Assembly: GCF_002205845.1 (NCBI RefSeq)
Contig: NZ_NISI01000005.1
Span: 186,001-250,000 of the forward strand
DNA from: Roseateles puraquae
Lineage (GTDB): Bacteria > Pseudomonadota > Gammaproteobacteria > Burkholderiales > Burkholderiaceae_C
Direction: 5' to 3'
Length of the DNA: 64,000 bases
The translations under genes were made by a program, and so were the position numbers. Position 1 is the first letter of the stretch. Each line of letters starts with the position of its first letter. Under the pieces are notes generated by a model. That model did no database searches, was not told where the DNA came from, and saw nothing but the letters and a program-made list of their open reading frames with translations. Positions 1-12,100 of this stretch are shown here, one piece after another.

Positions 1-647
1 GCTGGCCAGGGCCGTGGCGAACAGGCCCTCGAAGCGCAGCAGCGCATGCAGCGCGAGCGCGGTGCTGGCCTGCGTGCCGTTGATGAGGGCCAGGCCTTCC
101 TTGGCAGCCAGCGTGAGGGGTGCCAGGCCCAGGCGGTCCAGCTCGCCGCGGGCTGGCATGCGCTGGCCCTTCACCAGCGCTTCGCCTTCACCCATCAGCG
201 CCAGCGTCAGGTGGGCCAGGGGCGCGAGGTCACCGCTGGCGCCCACCGAGCCCTGCGCGGGCACGTAGGGGATGAAGCCGGCATTGAAGGCGTCCAGCAG
301 CGACTGCACCACCACGCCGCGCACGCCCGAGTAGCCGCGCGCCAGGCTGGCGGCCTTGGTGGCCAGCATCAGCCGCACCACGTCGGGCGACATCGGTGCA
401 CCCACGCCCACGGCGTGGCTGCGGATCAGGTTGAGCTGCAGCGCGGCGAGCTGGTCCTTCGCGATGCGGGTGCTGGCCAGCTTGCCGAAGCCGGTGTTGA
501 CGCCGTAGACCGGGGCATCGCCCGCAGCGGCCGTGGCCACGCGCGCGGCGCTGGCATCCACGGCGGACCAGTCGTCCAGTTCGAGCCGCGCCTGGCCGGC
601 GGCGATGTCGGCCAGTTGGGCCAGGGTGAGGTGTCCGGGGATGAGCT

Positions 648-651
<4 letters not shown>
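1..651 (-). CDS. hutH: Histidine ammonia-lyase, N-terminal part (cut by window edge)
   Basis: Catalyses the first step of histidine degradation, L-histidine to urocanate plus ammonia, in the cytoplasm. The visible 217 residues match the N-terminal part of the family. The tripeptide Ala-Ser-Gly at residues 138-140, inside [14 protein letters not shown], is the one that cyclises to the MIO electrophile. The YGVNTGFG segment near residue 50 is also typical. The ATG at 649-651 overlaps the hutU stop as ATGA, so the two are translationally coupled. The C-terminal half lies beyond position 1. The identification is firm; only the missing end is unknown. Confidence 0.97.
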
Positions 652-2309
<1,658 letters not shown>

Positions 2310-2336
2310 GACGTCTCCTGGAAGGTCGGGGGACTC

Positions 2337-2354
2337 TACTTGTCTATACAAGTA
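2337..2354. promoter_or_regulatory. HutC operator (perfect 18-bp palindrome)
   Basis: TACTTGT-CTAT-ACAAGTA: seven-base arms match perfectly around a four-base centre. It lies in the 66-bp gap between hutU and hutC and closely resembles the CTTGTATNTACAAG-like sites bound by HutC in other proteobacteria. Urocanate normally releases HutC, so this one site could control both the hutUH operon and hutC with the downstream genes. Binding itself is inferred. Confidence 0.85.
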
Positions 2355-2375
2355 AGGTCAACTAGCATCCGGCCC

Positions 2376-3092
2376 ATGTCCAGAGCCACGTCTCCCGAGC
2401 CGCAGTACCTCAAGGTCAAGAACCATCTGCGCGAAGGCATTGCCAGCGGCCACTGGGTGGCGGGCGACCTGCTGCCCAGCGAGGGCGCACTCGTCACGCA
2501 GTTCGAGGTCAGCCGCATGACGGTGAACCGCGCGCTGCGCGAGCTGGTGCAGGAGGGGCTGATCGACCGCGTGCAGGGCGTGGGCAGCTTCGTGGCCCAG
2601 TTGCACCGCATCTCCAGCACACTGAACGTGCGCGATGTGCATGAGGAGATCGTCGAGCGCGGCGGCCAGCACGAGGCGGTGCTGCAGGCCCTGGTGCGCG
2701 GCAAGGCCACGCCGCAGCAGGCGGCGGAACTGGGCCTTAAGCGGGGCGCGCCGGTGTTTTTGAGCCTGATCGTGCACCTGGAGAACGGCGTGCCCATCCA
2801 GTGCGAGGAGCGGGCGGTGAACCCGGCCTGTGCGCCCGACTACCTGTCGCAGGACTTCACCCGCATCACCCCCACGCACTACCTGCTGGAGGTGGCGCCG
2901 CTGTCCGAGGCGCGTTACATGATCGAGGCCGCGCTGCCCGGTGAGGTGGAGGCGCGGCTGCTGGGTATCGCCCGGCGCGACCCCTGCCTGGTGGTCAAGC
3001 GCATCACCTACAGCCGTGGCGTGGCCGTCACTTCCGTGAAATTGACCCACCCTGGCGCACGTTACCAATTGCAAGGGAGCTTCTCGGCATGA
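2376..3092 (+). CDS. hutC: Histidine utilization repressor, GntR family
   Basis: A 238-residue GntR/HutC-type repressor. The N-terminal winged helix (about residues 8-75) contains LLPSEGALVTQFEVSRMTVNRAL, the standard GntR recognition region, followed by a VQGVGSF wing. The rest is a UTRA effector domain that in the family binds urocanate. The start at 2376 agrees with HutC homologues; the frame is open much further upstream, but that sequence is only the opposite side of hutU. It sits beside its presumed operator and is probably autoregulated. Confidence 0.95.
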   Translation: MSRATSPEPQYLKVKNHLREGIASGHWVAGDLLPSEGALVTQFEVSRMTVNRALRELVQEGLIDRVQGVGSFVAQLHRISSTLNVRDVHEEIVERGGQHEAVLQALVRGKATPQQAAELGLKRGAPVFLSLIVHLENGVPIQCEERAVNPACAPDYLSQDFTRITPTHYLLEVAPLSEARYMIEAALPGEVEARLLGIARRDPCLVVKRITYSRGVAVTSVKLTHPGARYQLQGSFSA

Positions 3093-3125
3093 GCTGATCC
3101 GCACGGAGCTGCGGACAATGTGCGG

Positions 3126-3141
3126 TTGCCTGTACAGCCAA
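3126..3141. promoter_or_regulatory. Imperfect palindrome before hutD
   Basis: TTGCCTGTACAGCCAA has an eight-base perfect core (CTGTACAG) and outer TTG/CAA arms, with one mismatched pair. It lies about 20 bases upstream of the hutD ATG. It resembles a HutC half-site only loosely, so it may be a weak secondary operator or chance. Confidence 0.25.
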
Positions 3142-3159
3142 GAGCGCAAGGACAAGAAC

Positions 3160-3699
3160 ATGAGTTGGAGCAGGGTCATCGCGGCTGACGTAGCGCCGCA
3201 GGCCTGGAAGAACCAGGGTGGCACGACCCGCGAGTTGCTCGCGTGGCCCCATGCCCATGACTGGGCGCTGCGCATCAGCGTCGCGCGTGTGGAACGCAAT
3301 GGGCCGTTTTCGGCCTACCCCGGCGTGCACCGCTGGATGGCCGTGATCCGCGGCGCCGGCCTGCGCCTGTTCGACTGGCCGCAGTCGGTGGGTGACGAGC
3401 CCCTGCGCTTTGACGGCGGCCTGGCGCCGGAGGCGGAGCTGATTCGCGGCGAGACCGACGTGTTCAACGTGATGGAGCGACGCGGCAACCTGGAAGTCGA
3501 GTCAGCCCACCACGTGCTGCTGCCGCGCACGCCCTGGGTGGGGCTCTTCACCGTCAGCGGTGGCTTGCTGGAGCACGGTCACCGCGCCATGCCCATGGCG
3601 CCGCTGACCCTGGCCTGGTGCGAGAACCCGGTGGCGCAGAGCTGCGTGTTCACCGGCGAGGGCAATGCCTGGTGGTTGACCTGGAGCGATGAGGCGTGA
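3160..3699 (+). CDS. hutD: HutD family protein
   Basis: A 179-residue cupin-like HutD protein. The family is found in hut operons and is thought to bind formylglutamate or a related intermediate and limit flux, but no enzymatic activity is established. The opening [26 protein letters not shown] and the [19 protein letters not shown] stretch are the conserved family blocks. The start at 3160 is preceded by AAGGA; an earlier in-frame ATG at 3118 would add 14 residues not seen in homologues. It lies between hutC and hutI, supporting its assignment to this pathway. Confidence 0.9.
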   Translation: MSWSRVIAADVAPQAWKNQGGTTRELLAWPHAHDWALRISVARVERNGPFSAYPGVHRWMAVIRGAGLRLFDWPQSVGDEPLRFDGGLAPEAELIRGETDVFNVMERRGNLEVESAHHVLLPRTPWVGLFTVSGGLLEHGHRAMPMAPLTLAWCENPVAQSCVFTGEGNAWWLTWSDEA

Positions 3700-3703
3700 G
3701 GCC

Positions 3704-4903
3704 ATGAAGCTCTGGCGCGGCGGTCTGCTCGCCACCCTGGCAGGCGACAGCGGCTGGGGCCTCATCCCGGACGGCGCCCTGCTGGTGGACGACGCCGGTC
3801 GGCTCGCCTGGGTCGGGCCCAGCGCCGAGGCGCCGGCGGCGGCGGAGGTGGTGGAGTTGCAGGGCGCGCTGGTCACGCCCGGGTTGGTCGATTGCCACAC
3901 CCACCTGGTCTATGGCGGCAACCGCGCGCACGAGTTCGAGCAGCGCCTGCAGGGCGTCAGTTATGCCGACATCGCCCGGGCCGGCGGCGGCATCAAGTCC
4001 ACGGTGGCGGCCACGCGGGCGGCCGGCGAGGCGGAGCTGCTGGCGTCAGCCCAGCGGCGTGCGAGAGCGCTGCTGGCCGAAGGCGTGACGACGCTGGAGG
4101 TCAAATCCGGTTATGGCCTGGAGGCGGCCACCGAGGCACGCATGCTGCGCGTAGCCCGGCAGCTCGGTGCGCTCGGTGTTGACGTGCGCACCACCTTCCT
4201 GGGCGCGCATGCGCTGCCGGCCGAGTTCACCGACGCGCAGGCCTACATCGACGCCGTCTGTGCCTGGCTCCCAGAGCTGCACGCGGCCGGCCTGGTCGAC
4301 GCGGTCGATGCCTTCTGCGAGCACCTGGCCTTCAGCCCGGCCCAGGTCGCCTGCGTGTTTGAGGCGGCGCGGCGCCTCGGCCTGCCGGTCAAGCTGCATG
4401 CCGAGCAGTTGAGCGACCAGGGTGGCGCCGCTCTGGCAGCGCGTTATGGCGCCTTGAGCTGCGATCACCTCGAGTACCTGAGCCCCTCCGGCGTGCAGGC
4501 CATGGCCGCCGCCGGGACGGTGGCGGTGCTGTTGCCCGGTGCCTTCTACGCGCTGCGCGAAACGAAGCTGCCACCCATCGATGCCTTGCGCGCTGCCGGC
4601 GTGCCCATGGCCCTGGCCACCGACCACAACCCGGGCAGCTCGCCTACGCTGTCGCCGCTGCTGATGCTGAACATGGCCTGCGTGCTGTTCGGCCTGACGC
4701 CGGAGGAGGCGTTGCGGGGCCTGACGGTCAACGGCGCACGCGCGCTCGGGCTGCATGAGAGGGGGCAATTGGTCGCAGGTCAACGTGCCGATTTCTGTAT
4801 TTGGGCGGCTGGACACCCACGCGAGCTGGCTGCATGCTTCGGGCACAACCCGCTGATAGAACGGGTCTGTCAGGCCGAACAGGCTCCACAGGGAGAACCA
4901 TGA
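3704..4903 (+). CDS. hutI: Imidazolonepropionase
   Basis: Hydrolyses 4-imidazolone-5-propionate to N-formimino-L-glutamate. The 399-residue amidohydrolase has the metal-binding HTH at residues 65-67 ([11 protein letters not shown]), a KLHAEQLS motif, DHLEYLS and a late [10 protein letters not shown] with the conserved aspartate. The start five bases after the hutD stop keeps the operon tight. Its stop overlaps the hutG ATG by four bases (ATGA), indicating translational coupling. Confidence 0.97.
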   Translation: MKLWRGGLLATLAGDSGWGLIPDGALLVDDAGRLAWVGPSAEAPAAAEVVELQGALVTPGLVDCHTHLVYGGNRAHEFEQRLQGVSYADIARAGGGIKSTVAATRAAGEAELLASAQRRARALLAEGVTTLEVKSGYGLEAATEARMLRVARQLGALGVDVRTTFLGAHALPAEFTDAQAYIDAVCAWLPELHAAGLVDAVDAFCEHLAFSPAQVACVFEAARRLGLPVKLHAEQLSDQGGAALAARYGALSCDHLEYLSPSGVQAMAAAGTVAVLLPGAFYALRETKLPPIDALRAAGVPMALATDHNPGSSPTLSPLLMLNMACVLFGLTPEEALRGLTVNGARALGLHERGQLVAGQRADFCIWAAGHPRELAACFGHNPLIERVCQAEQAPQGEP

Positions 4904-5700
4904 GCGTCTTTCGCCTCCAGCAGGGCCGCGGACCCTTGCTGATCAGCCTGCCGCATGTCGGCACCGAGATTCCGCCCGAGCTGCACGACCGCCTCGTGCC
5001 CCGGGCCCTGGCCAGCGAGGACACCGACTGGCATCTGGAGCGCCTGTATGCGCCCCTGGCCGAGAAGCTCGGCGCCAGCCTCATCGTGCCGCGCTACAGC
5101 CGCTACGTCATCGACCTGAACCGGCCACCCAACGATGCACCGCTCTACCCCGGCGCCAGCGGCGGCACGGGCCTCGTGCCCACGCGCTTCTTCACCGACG
5201 ACCCCCTGTACCGCGCCGGCGCCGAGCCCGCGGCCGACGAAGTGGCCGCCCGCCGCGAGACCTACTGGCAGCCCTACCACTACGCGCTGCAGTCCGAGCT
5301 GATGCGCCTGCGTGACCGCCATGGCCGTGGCCTGCTGTTCGATGGCCACAGCATCCGCTCCGAGCTGCCCTGGCTCTTCGAGGGCGAGCTGCCGGCCCTC
5401 AATCTAGGCACCGCCGACGGCGACGCCTGCGACCCGGGCATGACGGCTCGACTGGCTGGTGTGCTGGCCGGGCAGGCGCAGTACAGCCATGTGGTCAACG
5501 GCCGTTTCAAGGGCGGCTTCATCACGCGCCACTACGGTCGGCCCGGTGACGGCCTGCATGCGGTGCAGCTCGAGATGTGCCAGCGCTGCTACATGGACGA
5601 GGCCGCCGACCCCGCCGGTGCCTACGACGAAGCCCGGGCGGCCCAGGTGCTGCCCGTCATCGAACAGCTGCTGCAGGAGATGCTCGCATGGCATCCCTGA
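4900..5700 (+). CDS. hutG: N-formylglutamate deformylase
   Basis: Last step of the five-step pathway: N-formyl-L-glutamate to glutamate plus formate. The 266-residue protein has family blocks [24 protein letters not shown] and FDGHSIRSE. It begins at the ATGA overlap with hutI, with AGGGAG upstream. It belongs to the formylglutamate amidohydrolase group, not the arginase-like HutG that releases formamide. The adjacent hutF, which makes its substrate, fits this. Confidence 0.95.
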   Translation: MSVFRLQQGRGPLLISLPHVGTEIPPELHDRLVPRALASEDTDWHLERLYAPLAEKLGASLIVPRYSRYVIDLNRPPNDAPLYPGASGGTGLVPTRFFTDDPLYRAGAEPAADEVAARRETYWQPYHYALQSELMRLRDRHGRGLLFDGHSIRSELPWLFEGELPALNLGTADGDACDPGMTARLAGVLAGQAQYSHVVNGRFKGGFITRHYGRPGDGLHAVQLEMCQRCYMDEAADPAGAYDEARAAQVLPVIEQLLQEMLAWHP

Positions 5701-7073
5701 AACGCCTGCACGCGCCACTGGCCTGGCTGGACGGCCGCTGGCAACGCAATGTCCTGCTGACGGTCGACGCCACGGGGCTCTGGTCGGAGATTGCGGCCGA
5801 CCAGCCGGCGGCGCCCGACGCCGAAAAGCTCGCCGGGCCGGTCATTCCGAGCCTGGTGAATGCGCACAGCCACGCCTTCCAGCGCGCCTTCGTCGGCATG
5901 GCGGAGCGCCGCGAGGCCGGGCAGGACGACTTCTGGAGTTGGCGCGACCGCATGTATGCGCTGGCGCTGCGCATCTCGCCCGAGCAACTGCGCGCCGTGG
6001 CCACCCAGCTGTATGCCGAGCTGCTGCGCGGTGGCTACACCCAGGTGTGCGAATTCCATTACCTGCACCATCCCGCGGAGGGCCAGGCCTTCGAAGACGA
6101 ACTCGACATGGCCTGGGCTCTGGTCGAGGCCGCGCAGGACGCGGGCATCGGCCTCACGTTGCTGCCGGTGGTCTACACGCGCAGCGGCTTCGGCGCGGCA
6201 GGCCTGCGGCCTGACCAGCATCGCTTTTCAGCCAGCGCCGACTGGGCCTGGCGTGCCTGCCAGCGCGTGCTGGCCGCCGGTGTGCCGCGGGTGAACGCCG
6301 GCGTCGCGCTGCATTCCCTGCGCGGCGCCTCCCCTGAGGACATCACCCGGCTGCTGCAGCAGGTCGGCAGCCATGACGTGCCGGTGCATATGCACATCGC
6401 CGAGCAGACGGCCGAGGTGGCGGACTGCCTGGCCGCCACGGGCAAGCGCCCGCTGCAGTGGCTGGCCGAAGCCGGCCACCTGGATGCCCGTTGGCAACTG
6501 GTGCACGCCACGCATGCCGAACCTGCGGAGATCGACGCGGTGGCGGCCCGCGGCGCCGGCATCGTCATCTGCCCCGGCACCGAAGCCAACCTCGGCGACG
6601 GCCTGCCCGACCTGCCACGCTGGCTGGCCGCGGGGGTGCCGCTCACGGTGGGCTCCGACAGCCAGGTCACCCGCGGCTGGGTGGAAGAGCTGCGCTGGAT
6701 GGAATATGGCCAGCGCCTGGTGCTGCGCCAGCGCAACGTGGCGTCCTTGCCGGAGCAGCAGCCGTCCAGCGGCGCGCGCTTGTTCGACGCGGCGGTCGCC
6801 GGCGGTGCCGCCGCGGCGGGCTTCGCGGCCTGGGGCCTGAAGGCTGGCGCCCGGGCCGACTTCATCGTGCTGAACCGTGAAGCCGATGCGCTGCGCGGCC
6901 TGCCCGACGACACCTTGCTGGATGCCGTCGTTTTCGGCAGCAACGGCTCGCCCTGGCAGTCCGTCTGGGTGGCCGGCCGGGCGCGCCCCTGGCGGGCGCC
7001 ACAGCGCGTGGGTGACGCCTTCGAAGCGGCGATGCGGGCGCTGTGGTGCGCAGGCGGCACTCCACCCACCTGA
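5688..7073 (+). CDS. hutF: Formimidoylglutamate deiminase
   Basis: Converts N-formimino-L-glutamate to N-formylglutamate and ammonia, feeding HutG. The 461-residue amidohydrolase has the metal-binding NAHSHAFQRAF near residue 60, HMHIAEQ, HATHA and GSDSQVTR, in the order expected for HutF. The ATG at 5688 lies within the last codons of hutG (13-base overlap), so this is the last gene of the rightward hut operon. HutF plus HutG marks the five-step route. Confidence 0.96.
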   Translation: MASLKRLHAPLAWLDGRWQRNVLLTVDATGLWSEIAADQPAAPDAEKLAGPVIPSLVNAHSHAFQRAFVGMAERREAGQDDFWSWRDRMYALALRISPEQLRAVATQLYAELLRGGYTQVCEFHYLHHPAEGQAFEDELDMAWALVEAAQDAGIGLTLLPVVYTRSGFGAAGLRPDQHRFSASADWAWRACQRVLAAGVPRVNAGVALHSLRGASPEDITRLLQQVGSHDVPVHMHIAEQTAEVADCLAATGKRPLQWLAEAGHLDARWQLVHATHAEPAEIDAVAARGAGIVICPGTEANLGDGLPDLPRWLAAGVPLTVGSDSQVTRGWVEELRWMEYGQRLVLRQRNVASLPEQQPSSGARLFDAAVAGGAAAAGFAAWGLKAGARADFIVLNREADALRGLPDDTLLDAVVFGSNGSPWQSVWVAGRARPWRAPQRVGDAFEAAMRALWCAGGTPPT

Positions 7074-7131
7074 GCTTGGCGATCCAGCCCGACGCGGCTA
7101 GGCTTTGCGCACAACATCTGCGGAGGGTGCG

Positions 7132-8685
7132 ATGAGGCTGAGCGATTTCACGATCAAGGCGCGGCTGCTCGCGCTGGCCGCCCTGGCGGTGCTGGCGATG
7201 GGGGTGGTGGGCATCCAGGGGCTGCGCAGCCTGGCCCAATCCAAGGCCGAGTTCGTGCACTACGTCGACAACGACGTCGCGGCTCTGACTCAGCTTGCGG
7301 GCGTGCGGGCTGGTGTGGGCAATCTGCGACGCTACGAGAAGGACCTCCTCATCAACCTGGCGGATGCCAAGGCCGTGGAGCGCTACCGCAAGGACTGGAC
7401 CGAGACCTTCGCCAAGGTCGACGAGAGCCTCGCCCGCATGGGCAAGCTCGATCTGCCGCCGGATATCCAGCGCATGCCCCCGGAACTGCAGAAATCCCTG
7501 CAGGACTACCGCAGCGGCTTCTCGGCGCTGGTCGAGCGCCTGGCCAAGGGCGAGTTCGCCGACACGGCCGCGGCCAACCAGGCCATGGAGCCGGTGAAGG
7601 GCCCGGTGCGGGCGGTCGACAAGACGCTGGGCGAGATGACGACGCTGATCGACAAGCATTCCGACACCCAGGTGGCCGCGCTGGACGAGCACGAGCAGGC
7701 CATCCGGCGCAACCTGGTGCTGGTGGTGATCGTGGCGGTGCTGCTGCTGGTGGGCTACACGGCGGTGAACATCCGCTCCATCCTGGCGCCGCTGGCGTAT
7801 GCGGTGCGCACCACCGATCGCATCGCCGGCCAGGACCTGAGCGAGCCGGTGCGGGTCGAGGGGCGCGACGAGACGGCGGCGCTGATGCGGGGCGTGGAGG
7901 CCATGCAGACGGCGCTCTCAGGCATCGTCGGCGGCGTGCGGCGCAGCACCGACAGCATCGCCCACGCCTCGCGCGAAGTCGCGGTCGGCAGCCAGGACCT
8001 GAGCGACCGTACCGAGCAGGCCGCGTCCAACCTGGAGGAGACCGCGTCGGCCATGGAGCAGCTCACGGCGAGCGTCACGCACAACGCCGAGTCGGCCCGC
8101 CAGGCCAACCAGCTGGCCACCGACGCGGCCGAAGTGGCGCGGCGCGGTGGTGCGGTGGTGGATGAAGTGGTGCAGACCATGGGCCGCATCAGCGCTTCGT
8201 CCAGCAAGATCGGCGACATCATCTCGGTGATCGACGGCATCGCCTTCCAGACCAACATCCTCGCGCTCAACGCCGCGGTGGAAGCCGCGCGGGCCGGCGA
8301 GCAGGGGCGCGGCTTTGCTGTGGTGGCCAGCGAGGTGCGCACGCTGGCGCAGCGGTCAGCCGAGGCGGCCAAGGAGATCAAGTCCCTCATCCTCAGCAGC
8401 GCCGAGAGCGTGGAAAGCGGCACGACGCTGGTGGCCAAGGCGGGCGAGACCATGCACGAGATCATCTCGGCGATTGCGCGGGTCAGCAGCATCGTCAGCG
8501 AGATCAGCCACGCGACCGGCGAGCAGAGCACCGGCATCAACCAGATCGGCCAGGCGATCGCCAACCTCGACCAGATGACCCAGCAAAACGCGGCGCTGGT
8601 CGAGGAATCTGCCGCGGCGGCGCAAAGCCTGCAGCAGCAGGCCGACGAGCTGTCCCGCTCGGTCGCGGTGTTCCGCCTGGGTTGA
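7132..8685 (+). CDS. Methyl-accepting chemotaxis protein
   Basis: A 517-residue inner-membrane chemoreceptor. Transmembrane segments lie near residues 10-30 and 194-212 and bracket a periplasmic helical domain of the four-helix-bundle type. A HAMP linker follows (about 214-267), then the cytoplasmic signalling domain. That domain holds the highly conserved hairpin tip around [20 protein letters not shown]. No NWETF-type tail for CheR/CheB docking is visible at the C-terminus, which ends in VAVFRLG. The ATG at 7132 has a CGGAGGG ribosome site. The ligand cannot be told from sequence. The hut operon precedes it, but a functional link is a guess. Confidence 0.93.
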   Translation: MRLSDFTIKARLLALAALAVLAMGVVGIQGLRSLAQSKAEFVHYVDNDVAALTQLAGVRAGVGNLRRYEKDLLINLADAKAVERYRKDWTETFAKVDESLARMGKLDLPPDIQRMPPELQKSLQDYRSGFSALVERLAKGEFADTAAANQAMEPVKGPVRAVDKTLGEMTTLIDKHSDTQVAALDEHEQAIRRNLVLVVIVAVLLLVGYTAVNIRSILAPLAYAVRTTDRIAGQDLSEPVRVEGRDETAALMRGVEAMQTALSGIVGGVRRSTDSIAHASREVAVGSQDLSDRTEQAASNLEETASAMEQLTASVTHNAESARQANQLATDAAEVARRGGAVVDEVVQTMGRISASSSKIGDIISVIDGIAFQTNILALNAAVEAARAGEQGRGFAVVASEVRTLAQRSAEAAKEIKSLILSSAESVESGTTLVAKAGETMHEIISAIARVSSIVSEISHATGEQSTGINQIGQAIANLDQMTQQNAALVEESAAAAQSLQQQADELSRSVAVFRLG

Positions 8686-8842
8686 AAGGGCGCCTGGGGG
8701 AGCGGGTGAGGGGGCTCGGAGCCCGCCGTCCACGCCGCCGGCTGTCGATTCGGCGCCCGGCTTGGCCATTCGTCGCCAGCCGCTCGCGGCGGGGCGGGGT
8801 GCGGCGCACGATGCGCTCATTGACAACCCCACGGAGCCCCTC

Positions 8843-9124
8843 ATGAACACCTCGACCCCCGACACCGACCTGCGCGCCCTCGCCCAACGCCGCGTGGACA
8901 TCAAGATGGGCTTCATCGGCCACCTTTGCGTGTTCGCGGCCGTCAACGGCGGGCTGGCGCTGTTTCACCTCCTGTCCCGCGGCAGCTTCCAGGTGCCCTA
9001 CCCGGTGTGGGGCTGGGGCATCGGCCTGCTCGCCCACGGCGTGGGCACGCTGGCCAGCCTCATGGGCACGGGCGTGCGCGAACGGCTGCTCAACGCCGAG
9101 ATGGCGGCGCTGCAGAAGCGCTGA
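8843..9124 (+). CDS. Small two-transmembrane-segment (2TM domain) protein
   Basis: A 93-residue protein of the 2TM domain family. Two hydrophobic segments (around residues 22-42 and 54-74) are followed by a charged C-terminus (RERLLNAEMAALQKR). ACGGAG precedes the ATG at 8843. The family is often fused to histidine kinases or LytTR regulators or stands alone, with no defined role. No partner is adjacent; the next gene runs toward it on the other strand. Confidence 0.75.
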   Translation: MNTSTPDTDLRALAQRRVDIKMGFIGHLCVFAAVNGGLALFHLLSRGSFQVPYPVWGWGIGLLAHGVGTLASLMGTGVRERLLNAEMAALQKR

Positions 9125-9151
9125 GGGCCAGGGCCGGCACGGCCCCCGGCG

Positions 9152-12100
9152 TCATGCCGCTGTCGTCTTGCCCGGCGCGAGGCGGCGCTTGCGGCTGAAG
9201 CGCTGGATCAGGTCGTCGACGATCTCGTAGAGCACCGGAATCACCAGCAGGCTCAGGAAGGTGCTGGTGATCAGCCCGCCGATCACGACGATTGCCATCG
9301 CGGCACGGAAGCTCGGGTCCGTGCCGAAGCCCAGCGCGATCGGCAGCATGCCTGCGCCCATGGCCAAAGTCGTCATCACGATGGGCCGGGCGCGCTTGTG
9401 GCAGGCATCCAGCAGCGCGTCCAGGCGTGACAGGCCGTGATCGCGCTGGGCAACGATGGCGTACTCGACCAGCAGGATGGAGTTCTTGGTCGCGATGCCC
9501 ATCAGCATGATCATGCCGATCATGGCCGGCATGCTGAGGTCGGTCTGCGTCACGAACAAGGCCAGGATGGCGCCGGGGATGGACAGCACCAGCGCCCCGA
9601 GGATGGTGACCGGCTGCACCCAGGCATGGAAGAGCAGCACGAGCACGATGTAGATGCAGGCCACGCCAGTGCCCATGGCCAGCGCGAAGCCCTGGCCGAG
9701 CTCGGCAAAGGCCTCGGCATCGCCGATCTCCGCCTTGCTGACGCCCGGCGGCAGGTTCACCACGCTGGGCAGCGCGTTGGCGGCCGCCTGCACTTCGGAC
9801 AGCGGCTGGCCGTTGAGCTCAATCTCGAAGGTCACGTTGCGCAAGCGGTCGTAGCGGTCGATCTGCGCGGGGCCGCTGGTCAGGCTCAGCTCGGCAACCT
9901 GGCGCACCGGTACCGGGCCGCGCGCGCCAGGCACGGTCAGCTCGCCGAGCAGGGCCAGGTCAGCCCGTGCGTGGTCGGGCAGGCGAACCACGATCGGCAC
10001 CTGTCGCTGGGCCAGGTTGAGCTTCGGCAGGAACTGGTCGTAGTCGCCCGCGGTGGCGATGCGAAGGGTGTCGGCAATCGAGGCCGTCGACACGCCGAGA
10101 TCCGCCGCCCGCGCGGCATCCGGCCGGATGATGAGTTCGGGCCGCTGCAGGCTCGAACTGCTGGTGACCTGGCCGATGCCGCGCAGGGTGCGCAACTCCT
10201 GTTCAACCTTGGCTGCGTGCGCTGACAGCTGCTCCCCGTCCTCGCCGGCCAGAACGAGCTGGTACTTGTTGTTGGAGCCCGCGAGGCTCACCTTGATGCG
10301 GGCGCCCGCAATGCCGGCGAGCTTCTCGCGCAACTCCTGCTCAATCTGCTGCTTGCTGGTGCCGCGGCGTTCCTTGCGGGGCGTCAGGTTGATCGTGAGG
10401 GCGGCCTTGCGGGCTTCGGGCGCACCTCCCATGGCGAAGGGGTCGGCGCCGGCGCTACCGCCGCCGATGGCGGTATAGACCAGCTTCACATGCGGGTGGG
10501 CCGCAGCCATGGCATAGGCCTGCTTGGCCACGGCCAGGGTCTCGGCGTACGTGCTGCCCGGCGGCAGCTCCAGGTTGATCTGGGTCTGGCTCAGGTCGTC
10601 CGGCGGCAGGAAGGCGCCGGGAATCTTCCCCAGGAAGAGCGGCGAGCAGGCGGCCATGCTGAGCGCCGCGGTGATGGCCATCGTCTTGCCCTTGTGCGTG
10701 AAGGCCCAGCGGGCCGCGCGCAGGTAAGCCGGCATCCAGAACGGCTCCTTGTGCTCGCGCTTGGGGGCGCGCAGCAGGTAGGCCGCCATCATCGGCGTGA
10801 GCAGTCGTGCCACCACAAGGGAGAAGAACACCGCGATCGACGCCGTCCAGCCGAACTGCACGAAGAACTTGCCCACGACCCCGCTCATGAAGGCAGTCGG
10901 CAGGAAGACCGCAATCAGCGTGAAGGTGGTGGCGATGACGGCCATGCCGATCTCGTCAGCCGCCTCGCGCGCTGCTTCCAGGGGCGTCTTGCCCATGGTG
11001 AGGTGGCGCATGATGTTCTCGATCTCGACGATGGCATCGTCCACCAGCACGCCGATGACGAGGGACAGCGACAGCAGCGTCACGACGTTGAGCGTGAAGC
11101 CCATCATCTCGATGATCCAGAAGGTCGGGATGGCCGACAGCGGCAGAGCCACCGCGCTCACCACCGTGGCCCGCCAATCGCGCAGGAAGAACCACACCAC
11201 CACCACGGCCAGGAAGGCGCCTTCCAGCAGCAGGTAGACGCTGCCGTGGTAGTTCTCGATGACCGGGTCCACGAAGTTGTAGGCCTCGGTCACGGTGATG
11301 TCAGGGTGGGCGGCCTTGAGCTCCTCCAGCGCGGCGCGGATGCGTTCGGTCACCTCGATCTCGCCGGCACCCTTGGCCCGCACGATCTCGAAGCCCACCA
11401 CCGGCTTGCCGTCCAGGAAGGCGCCGGAGCGCGTCTCGGCCACCGTGTCGCTGACGGTCGCGACCTGGTCCAGCCGCACCCGGCGGCCATCGGTCAGCGG
11501 GATGTCCATGGCCGCGAGCTGCTCGGCGCTTTGCACCGTGGCGATGGTGCGCAGCGACTGCTCGGCGCCGCCCAGCGTAGCCCGCCCGCCCGGGGCTTCC
11601 TGCTGCACCTGCTTGAGCTGGCGCGAGACCTCGGCGGCCGTGACGCCCAGCGCCAGCAGGCGCGACGGGTCGAGCTCCACGCGCAGCTCGCGACTCACGC
11701 CGCCCACGCGAGCCACCGAGCCGACCCCACGGACCGACAGCAGGCGCTTGGTCACCTGGTTGTCGACGAACCATGACAGGGCCTCGTCGTCCATGCGGTT
11801 GCTGGCGACGGTGTAGGTCAGGATGGGAGCGCCCGACAGGTTCATCTTGGTGATGACCGGGTCGCGCAGGTCGGCCGGCAGGTCGGCGCGGATGCGGCTG
11901 ACCGCATCGCGCGTGTCGTCCAGTGCTTCCTGCAGCGGCTTCTCAAGCCGGAACTCGGCCGTGATGGTGGCCGTGCCGTCCTGCACCTTGCTGTAGAGAT
12001 GCTTGAGGCCCTGGGCCGAGGCCAGCGAGTTCTCGATCTTGCGGGCCACCTCGGTTTCCATCTGCGCGGGTGCCGCGCCCGGCAGCGAGGCGGTGACGAC

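Noticed and set aside
8686-8842. Possible terminator after the chemoreceptor gene
   Set aside because: Only short GC-rich stems and no U-tract; nothing convincing in this 157-base gap.
9125-9151. GGGCC/GGCCC hairpin between the 2TM and RND genes
   Set aside because: Five-base GC stem without a U-tract; such stems are expected by chance at this base composition.
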